From positions 17,625,318-17,689,317 of the forward strand of contig CM074188.1 of NCBI GenBank assembly GCA_037179385.1: a DNA stretch of 64,000 nucleotides. Direction: 5' to 3'. Below the pieces are notes generated by a model, which saw only the letters and a list, made by a program, of their open reading frames with translations, was not told the origin of the DNA and ran no database searches. A program made the translations under genes and the position numbers. Positions 56,461 through 64,000 of the stretch are shown in pieces. This stretch comes from Holothuria scabra. Its lineage: Eukaryota; Echinodermata; Holothuroidea; Aspidochirotida; Holothuriidae. The number at the start of each line of letters is the position of its first letter. The stretch's first letter is position 1.

Positions 56461-58523
56461 CTAGCGAAATGGTTCGTTTCATTATTTCGAACTACCTTAC
56501 AATAATACATACAAATAACATCAATCATGAGATGGTCAAATTAAGTCTATCATAAATTAGGTTTATCAACATTATCTTTCCACCAATTATTCGTTAACCT
56601 TTGTTTAAGAGTATTTGTACACTTTAACCCTAAATGCAACTGAATATGAGCGCTAATAATTGCGATTAGACAACAATAAAATGACGATTTAAGACCGATG
56701 CCTCCCCCATCTTATGACCAGCCTCACTATAGTGTGCTCGGATTCGTCTTTACAAAATAAACTGAAAGAAAAGTATATAGTATTTGAAAAATTGAAAAGA
56801 AGGGTTGGAAAATAAGAACAACAAAGGGAAAAAAATGTTACGAGAGTATCACTGATAAAAGGAGATCGTACTGTTGAGGATGCAGTTCAAATTTTGCTTG
56901 TTGTCATAAAATTTTGTGCTATATTATGATGAACTTCTTGATCGTTACATTTGAAGATGTAATGCTTGAAATGAAATGACTTCTAAAAACATATACAAAG
57001 ACTTTTCATATGACGTCATTATACTCCCCAGTGGCCATGCTGGATTACATGAAACTACGTAGTAGACCATACTTGAACCGCTTGCTCGATGAATGTGTAC
57101 ACACCTCGCATTCCGCAGTTCACACCGTGAAGTGCGTTTAGCAAAAAGCCACCTGTTTTTGGCATGAATGTCCTCCATCATGGCGGATCCGTGATGTAAC
57201 TGCAAAGCCTCAATACTATGTAATTTTATTCCAAATGGGATAGTTACTTGAACTTATAATATTTCGATTAAAGAGACTAGTTAAGGCAGTAAACTCTTAT
57301 TCCAAAATACAACCTTTTTAGTAATCTACAGAAATTCTCAATCGGCTCTGCTCCTTTATTGACAACAAATTCAAAAAATGACTTGAAGAGTACTGTATCA
57401 AAAATAACACAACATGATGTGTACTAAGGGTGTTCTGATTACACATTGGGTCTTGTTAATATATACACTCCCTGAAGCAATAAACTGATTCGGATTGTGT
57501 CTGGATGAGGGCGAGTTTGAGAGAGTTGTAGGAAGGGCTTAAATAAATAGGTAAGTGAAGAAAATCCAAGTCTTGGGTGAGAGGATCTGACCTTTAACTC
57601 TTTTTTTCATTGTAATCGGCGCAATCTTTGAAGTATCATGAAAAAAAAACACGAGATAGAATGAAATGAAAACGAGAATGTTTCACGACAAGTTTCCCAC
57701 ATTTGTGGAAACATCATTAGTAAGTTAACTGGTGTCTATGACGTTATTAGCATCTGATTCCTTACATGGGAAGCAAGTCTTTGGCTTTCAGTTTTCACGA
57801 TTTAAACGCAGTAACTATAGGTTAACTACAACCCCTGTTTCTAACAGCTTCACATAGTTAAGTATGATTCAACGCAGAATGCGCCTCGTTTCCAAGCAAT
57901 CAAACCCACAATGTATGCATAAAGTGCTGCAATATACCTTTCTTCGTCAACATATTAATTCAACACTACGTGAAAACTCAAAATACTTATAAAGGTTATA
58001 ACTGAATACGTTCATCAGAATTATTTGCAGTGTCGTAGGCGAGTCCCGAGGCTTAGAGTCACGAGTCTGACAACTTTCAGGACTCGAATCTGGCCTCGAA
58101 CTCGAGTCCCTGTACTTTTCAAATTAACCCCCGGCAGATTCCTTCAAATTCTGAAATCACGAATCCGATACAGGCCTTGACTGTACCACTGATATTTTGT
58201 ATTATTTGTTGGCAATTTTAAATATTTTAGCCAGTTAGTCTATATATGGTTCATGAAACAATCACAAAACTCAAGATTTATCTAACCGTATGTTGGATAA
58301 GATTAAAGGAGAGAGTCAAAGAAACATTCTCGTTATAATGAAGTAACTTTTCATAATCAAGGGTTATGTGTACCTCAGGTGACATTGTAATTCTTCACTT
58401 TCGTAACAGTACCTTACCGGAACACGGCTTCATCACGTGACATATACTGTCCACGTCGTACTTTTACACTGTGCTGAAGAGTAACAATGTCAAATGTTTT
58501 CCTCATTTCAAAAAAAATTCTGT
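56461..58523. other. Intergenic region
   Basis: No gene supported. It should include the 3' untranslated region of the EGF gene (left of 58524) and possibly missing first exons of the PKD-like gene. A MITE B-type right end lies at 57588-57608 (GGTGAGAGGATCTGACCTTT). Confidence 0.45.
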
Positions 58524-61500
58524 TTACATTGGGCTATAGTTAAATGAATTGGATTCAACTGGATTTGCGAAGCCTTCAGGTTCGACATCAGCCATTTCTT
58601 GTCCAAAATGTCCGTCCTCCTTATTGTCCATATCAAACTGTTCGTAAACTCTCGTTCTGCCTTTTTTGTATTTCATGTAAGCAAAAATTACAACCACGAT
58701 AACAATAAGAAAAACGACCGCGGCTACAATTATCAGTGGCAATAGTCTCCTCATGTCACCAGAGGTAGACGCTTGAGTGTCGTTTTTTATCAAATTGCCA
58801 CTAGTGGTTGGTTCTCTACTCTTACCATTTGGAATGGTATTAGAATCACCTTTGACTTTTGTAGTGCGTTTCGGTTTGAGGGTCGACGTGAGAGTCGTCC
58901 TAACATTCCTTCTTGTCGTTCTTAAAGTGGTTCGTCTATTTGTCGTAGGCCTTTGGGTTCTAGCTGCAGTAGTCGTAGCCCGTGTTGTTGTTGTAGGTCG
59001 CATCGTCGTTGTCGATGGGAGGGAAGTTGTCGAAGGTGTAGATGTAGTTGAAGGTGTTGTTCTTGTCGTGGGTGTTGATGTAATGGAAGGTGTTGTTGTT
59101 GTAGGTGTTGCTGTAGTTGCAGGTGCTGATGTAGTCGAAAGTGTCGTGGTAGTAAGCTGTTTTGTGGTCGTCATTGTAGTTGTAGCAGACTTAACTGTTG
59201 TTATTTTTGTCGTTGTGGCTTCGGGTTTTTGTGTGCTGGGAGGAAAATCCGAACCCGAATCGAAGGAATTTTCATAAGAGTAATCCCACTTTTGAGAATG
59301 ATAAAAATATGAGTCAAGAGGCCAAGTAGTTGGAGCCGTTGGTGGTGTAGAAGTTACAACTGTTAAAAACATAAAAAAGAAACGGATATGGCATAGTTAA
59401 ACTTTTACTGTAAGAGCTGTTAATTCAATCATGGTATTTATTATAATATTTTATATGATCATATAGGTCTACTAAAAATTGAAAGCGCCAGAAGTCCTAC
59501 AATGAATGGCAAAAGCAGTTGTACTAAACTTATTTTAAAACAATAGTTTAATCTCACAATTTTTTGCAAAATTTTCTTTCAAGAATCTTTCATGATATTT
59601 CGGGGCTCAAATATTTCATATTCAAGGCAAACCAAAGAGTTACCCCTAGGAAATCTCTTCATTGAGAAGCAAAAATGAAAAATACCGTCACATTCTCATA
59701 AATTTCCAAATATTTCATATTCTTATTTTATTTCATTTATTTGTTTCATCGTAACGACCAATAATAACAATATTTACATATGTACAGTGTTGTAACAAAT
59801 TACGTTTTGAAAGTTACTTATGAAATAGTTTAACCTACAACACGAATTTAATTTGGAGAGTCTGTTTTTTTCTTGTAAGAGATAGTCTAAACAAGCTAGA
59901 TTTTGGTGAATGAGCCACTCTCTTACTTTTTGTCTTCACCGAAGGGAAAATTTTCCTTTATATAAATCTGGTGATACTATGTTAACAATTAATGTAAGTA
60001 CGACATTTCAAATCGTCCCGTGCCCCCATTATAAACAAACATCATCAAGTGGTCCAATAAAGAAGTTTAAAGTGCAAATATTTCGTTATCACCCGTTTAT
60101 ATTGTTCAAAGTTGAATTTGGAGGGAACATTTGTTACTAAATACATTCTTTGAAGAATGGATCATAAAAATGATTGAAAGACTAAGTTACAGAATGATAA
60201 GATAAGATTCTTCTAAAAATATATTAAACATGTTTTCGCATTTATTATTCTCTTTCTAACGAGTACCATCATTCTGCCCACAAAATCCCTTTCCAACTGG
60301 AATCACCTTGCATTGTGGGGTAGAGTTGATTTAGGTCAACAACGTTAACTTGTAGCTAACGCTAACACGCACAAAACATGTATCACACAATCCTTTGATA
60401 TTTGTGGTATTTGGAAATTCGCATTCGTCAAAACATAGATGATATAAGCTTACCGTTTTCACAGTATCTGCCGATGAAACCGGCCGGACATCTACATAAG
60501 TGTCCATTTCGCTGATCTACACAAATTCCCCCATTAAGACACGGTTCGCTTTGGCATTCATTTATGTCTAGAAAATAAAAAATAAGTTAATAAATATCAA
60601 CTTAAAATGGCCTGAATAATTTACCTTAGAAACACCCTCTCACACCTGCATGCAATTGTAAATACAATGCAAAATGAAATGCAAAATGAAGGTATATTTT
60701 AATTTTCGATCAGACAAGAGCCATTACCCAGGGGATCTTGAAAAGGGTGCGTCAACGGCCTAAGTTATCACAGTTTACCACTTACTCTCAGTCATAGTTT
60801 TTCTGGACAAGTACCTGGAATTTTTTCAGCAGTATGCATATTTCTTCTACTAAAACTTCAGTTCAAAAACTTTGCGTATAGTACCTGCGAGAAGTACAAA
60901 TGTCCATCAGTCAAGCTGTTAATTTTTTGACAGCTTGTGTCAACAGTTATATGTTAAATATCGTTTTACGACTCAGTTTCTAAATAGTTGGCTGACGTCG
61001 GGCTGGCCACGACCTTTTTCATTTGTGACAAACTGGCTTGTTTTACATACACTCCATTGCTTATTCTGTGCACCAAGAACAATGGCAAAAGGTTCCATTA
61101 AAGTCTTTGGTATGACCAGGTCAGGAGTTGAACTATAGACATCCCGACTGCATGTTGTACGCTCTAACTTCTAAATCCTCTTAATGGACTGTTTTAAACT
61201 GCGATCACACACAAAAGATTTGGTTCGGAAACCGATCCAGTTTTTGTGTATATGTATCGAAATCTTCTCCATCTCTGGTCGAAAGAACGCAAAATTTGCC
61301 AACCTGTGTAAATGTATGACTTTTATCTTTGCATCACGAAATTAAATTTATACAAATTATTTCGTGACGTCACATAGACATACAGCTTTTATCCGACAAC
61401 GAGCATTTAATAAAAGTCCCTGTTAGTGTGACTTCACGAAGATTCATTTTTCATAGATTTCCGATACAAATCATGAATTTACACTAGTTGGCAAATTTTG

Positions 61501-63885
61501 GACTCTTTCCGATCGGAGATGAATCACATTTCAATAAAAACTAAAAAGAAATCGTAAACGAATCTGATTCAAATTCTCTGAAGAGCGAGTGCGACTTTTC
61601 AACTCCTGAGGATATTCGACAATATATTTTCAACAATTTAGATTCAAAGTGGCCTTACCATATTGGCATCTGTCTCCTTCGTATCCCTCTAAGCATATGC
61701 AAGAAAAACTTCCAATATCGTCCACACACTCTGCACCGTTCACACATGGATCACTTGCACATTCTAAAATATCTGAAAATGGAAACAAGGTTGTAGTAAT
61801 GGATCGACGAAGACAAAATATGAGATTGTACGTTTAAATACAAAAAATCGGAAACGAAGACAAGCTGACGTGAAACTAGGGAATCTTTTACTGATATCTT
61901 TATTACGGGAAATACCCCAACTTGTTGAAGGCGTATGTTGGATCAATATTTCAACTGTATATGGCCTCGAGCGTCAAAGATTTGTCGATAAAGCTGACTT
62001 TATGTGCATTTTAATAATGACGTTGTCAAGCCGATCCTCAATTAGAATTCCCGATAACGTATGGCTCCGGGTTGTTAGGTATAGGCCTATTTCTTACTAA
62101 ACATGAAGAGAAACTTGTAAAATGCCTTACACACCTTACTCTTTTCAATGACATTTCGTAAACGCTTACCTGCATCACATAATACACCCACCCATCCTGC
62201 AGCGCAAGCACAGGTGTATCCATTGAAGGTGTCTGCGCATGTAGCTCCGTTCTGACACGGGTTGCTTTCACACTCATTTATCTCTGAAAACAAATTACAT
62301 GTATACTATTTTATTCACTGAAGATTAATTTAATGCTGAAAATTGAATTGGATACCTACTAAGCGTTTTCTAACTTATATTTAAAAAGGTCTTTGAAACT
62401 CTTCCAGTAATTTGTTATCAAATTAAGCTATGAGACTGCTTGCCCATTTATCAGAATTAACCATTTCGCTGACCTTCCTGGTTGCTGTTTGAGCGGATCC
62501 AGCACAACTTCGAACAGGATGATTAAAAGCGATGTGCAGAGAGGGACAAGACTCAACTTCATTCCTACAACGTTGCTGGGGTTTGTTACATAGCATGGTT
62601 TTTCTATCGTTCGTGGGAAAAAATCTGATCAAATATGATGAAATAATAATTGAACGATTGCTACTCATCTGCTCATTGTAAGATCTCCATTCCCTTAAAT
62701 GTTGCCATAAGACTTCGTGGAAATTTTTCTTTTGCTTTCGGCAACAGATCTGGAGAATACAAAAACTATTTACAGCGCCAAGGTTATGAACCTAGCTCTT
62801 TGATGAAAAATTTTCAACAGACTGCCCTTTCACTGCGCACTGACCTACTCAAAACCAAGTCCAAGCCCATGAAAATGACCTCTTATGTTGGACATTAACC
62901 CTTTACCGTTGTTTGGGTTCTTTTGGACTCATGCGGAGAGCGCGGCTGTCATCCATCTTTACTGTTTCACGCGGAGCTCGAAACTGCGAGCAGCTACCCG
63001 AAAATTCGGCCACAACAACGAGAGAGACAATAGTTTAAGGTCACGGGGTCAATAGCCTACGGAAACTGATGCGGGGCGTGCTACGTCCGCTTTTCCGCCC
63101 ACTCCCGAGGCGCGCAAATATGCCCCGATTAAAGCACAACGGTAAAGGGTTAACCTAGCGCTTCGCCTTCCCGACATCTCTTGAATTCTAAAGAAGCACA
63201 CCCACCCTCATTCCAATTCCCATCAGGTTGTCCGTTAAGAACTTTTTCCTAAAGGTTCTTTCATCTCGGTATCCAGGAGAACGAAATACCCAACAGAGTT
63301 CTGCGCCATCTACAATCAGAGTCCAAAGAGCACCACCGATTTAGACCCTTCACTATGTGATGAAACCTTGATAAATGTTTGTAGATATGCATGGAAAGAA
63401 TGTGGTAGACTCGAAACTGTTCATGCTTTGCACTGTATTCTCATGCTCAAACAAGGAGGAAACGTCCGAAAAGGTACTTCATGGATGTTTCCGTAAAGCT
63501 CGACTTAAGCGAAGGAGAATCTTGTAAATGTATTAAGCATTTGTGTATGGGGGGGGGGGGGGTAGGAGTGGGGAACAAGTGACAATAAGGTATATGCGTT
63601 TTGGTTATTCTTTCTTAGTGCTTTGAGTTTGTTTGCGATTAGTTTATCTTTCAGAACTTGCTTCCATTTTAAACTTTCTAAGGTACATCCTGTGTCCCTC
63701 ATGGAACATACATTGCTTTAGGCAGAAAGACAAGAGATAACTAGATAGACCATGTCTTTTAATACCTGTTTCACAATTGTCACCAGTCCATCCTGACCTA
63801 CAGTCGCAGAAATAGAGAGATTCTCCAATCCCGTGATAACACAAACCTCCGTTCAGACAAGGATTGCTATTGCACTCATCAAAAT
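58524..63885 (-). CDS. EGF-repeat, mucin-like single-pass membrane protein (5' partial)
   Basis: Exons are 63766-63885, 62170-62283, 61659-61772, 60454-60567 and 58524-59359 (stop TAA). All are GT-AG and phase 1-1, one EGF domain per exon; the 5' end lies beyond the window. Each EGF exon has six cysteines. The second to fourth start with INEC/ILEC-type calcium-binding signatures. Two carry the Asp beta-hydroxylation pattern C-x-D-x4-[FY]-x-C ([20 protein letters not shown]), while the fourth has His instead ([10 protein letters not shown]). The last exon encodes 277 residues: a Thr-rich mucin-like stalk, a basic stretch, a membrane segment ([20 protein letters not shown]) and a tail of about 60 residues. 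The tail has YEQF (a YxxPhi sorting motif) and ends YSPM, a YxxM motif. It is probably a cell-surface adhesion or signalling receptor. Confidence 0.88.
59360..60453 (-). other. Last intron of the EGF-mucin gene
   Basis: A phase-1 intron from GTAAGC at 60453 to TTTTTAACAG at 59360. A decayed MITE A copy in reverse orientation is at about 59495-59700 (GTACTAAACTTATTTTAAAA, CATATTCAAGGCAAACCAAA). No other feature is supported. Confidence 0.6.
60990..61185 (-). repeat. tRNA-derived SINE, inverted copy
   Basis: Read on the minus strand this has a tRNA-like head with a B-box-like AGTTCAACTCC (61134-61124), then GGTCATACCAAAGACTTTAA, AAGCAATGGAGTGTATG and GAAAAAGGTCGTGGCCAGCC. It has the same module order as 27262-27483. 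It lies in an intron of the EGF-mucin gene. Confidence 0.75.
62284..63765 (-). other. Intron between the first two visible EGF exons
   Basis: No additional exon is seen. It contains a GC-richer block at 62930-63130 (GCGCGGCTGTC, CCCGAGGCGCGC) and a G-run at 63550-63562. The reading frames here have no similarity to EGF or any family I know. Confidence 0.5.
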
Positions 63886-64000
63886 CTGCGGAAATACAAA
63901 AAATGGTACAGAAAAGCCTACTCCTTTCAAAGATTTCTTGTGAAGTTTACTCTTCGCAATCATTTTCATTTATGATACTAACGGCCGTGTTCCAGTTACG

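Noticed and set aside
58777..59277. 166-residue Val-rich plus-strand frame
   Set aside because: Antisense of the Thr-rich repeat codons in the EGF-mucin gene, which gives artificial Val/Gly-rich frames.
1..64000. CRISPR arrays, bacterial operons, ribosome binding sites, rRNA genes
   Set aside because: The window is animal nuclear DNA with spliced genes; none of these were seen, and the tandem arrays present lack spacer structure.

Overview
This is a stretch of animal nuclear DNA. Coding information sits in short exons with canonical GT/AG splice sites, the non-coding sequence is AT-rich and crowded with small DNA transposons, and the genes are an SLC16-type transporter and an EGF-repeat membrane protein. 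The mix of a Ty3/Gypsy element, hAT-like elements, TTAA-flanked MITEs, tRNA-derived SINEs and a LINE ending in a (TTGAA)-type tail fits a marine invertebrate, possibly an echinoderm. I cannot name the species from the sequence.

1-8982 is a nearly complete Ty3/Gypsy LTR retrotransposon read from the minus strand. Its upstream LTR (7500-8982, 1483 bp) is complete, and its downstream LTR (1-877) is cut by the window edge. The two LTRs show no difference over the shared 877 bases, and gag and pol are open, so the insertion is young. Three details complete the model. There is an 18-base match to the 3' end of tRNA-Leu as primer site, a G-GGA-AAC slippery site that puts pol in the -1 frame, and a third ORF (zinc-finger protein) between pol and the 3' LTR, preceded by a strong splice acceptor.

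8983-28360 has no convincing host gene. It holds a LINE 3' fragment (13325-14052), a tandem repeat of about 206 bp (14100-14580), an unusual 53-bp repeat whose every unit is a hairpin (15050-15446), several MITEs, a 1.4-kb hAT-like element with an 8-bp target duplication (23828-25236) and a SINE (27262-27483).

28361-35369 is a four-exon minus-strand gene for a 12-segment SLC16 (monocarboxylate transporter-like) protein of 431 residues; all splice phases match. A second copy of the 23.8-kb hAT family lies in its last intron. 36537-37300 is another hAT remnant that keeps the end of a transposase. 39194-39363 is a foldback element carrying two CRE palindromes.

41817-48684 is a two-exon minus-strand gene for a 242-residue Gly/Asn-rich type I membrane protein; its signal peptide is encoded about 6 kb away from the rest. 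Its intron contains a nested MITE pair and a 645-bp tandem duplication. 51043-55399 holds the last three exons of an unrecognised minus-strand gene with a PKD-like segment; its 5' end was not found. 58524 to beyond the right edge is a minus-strand gene with at least four EGF repeats, a Thr-rich mucin-like stalk, one membrane segment and a short tail ending in a YxxM motif.

All four host genes and the retrotransposon read from the minus strand. I see no functional link between the host genes beyond three of them encoding membrane proteins.
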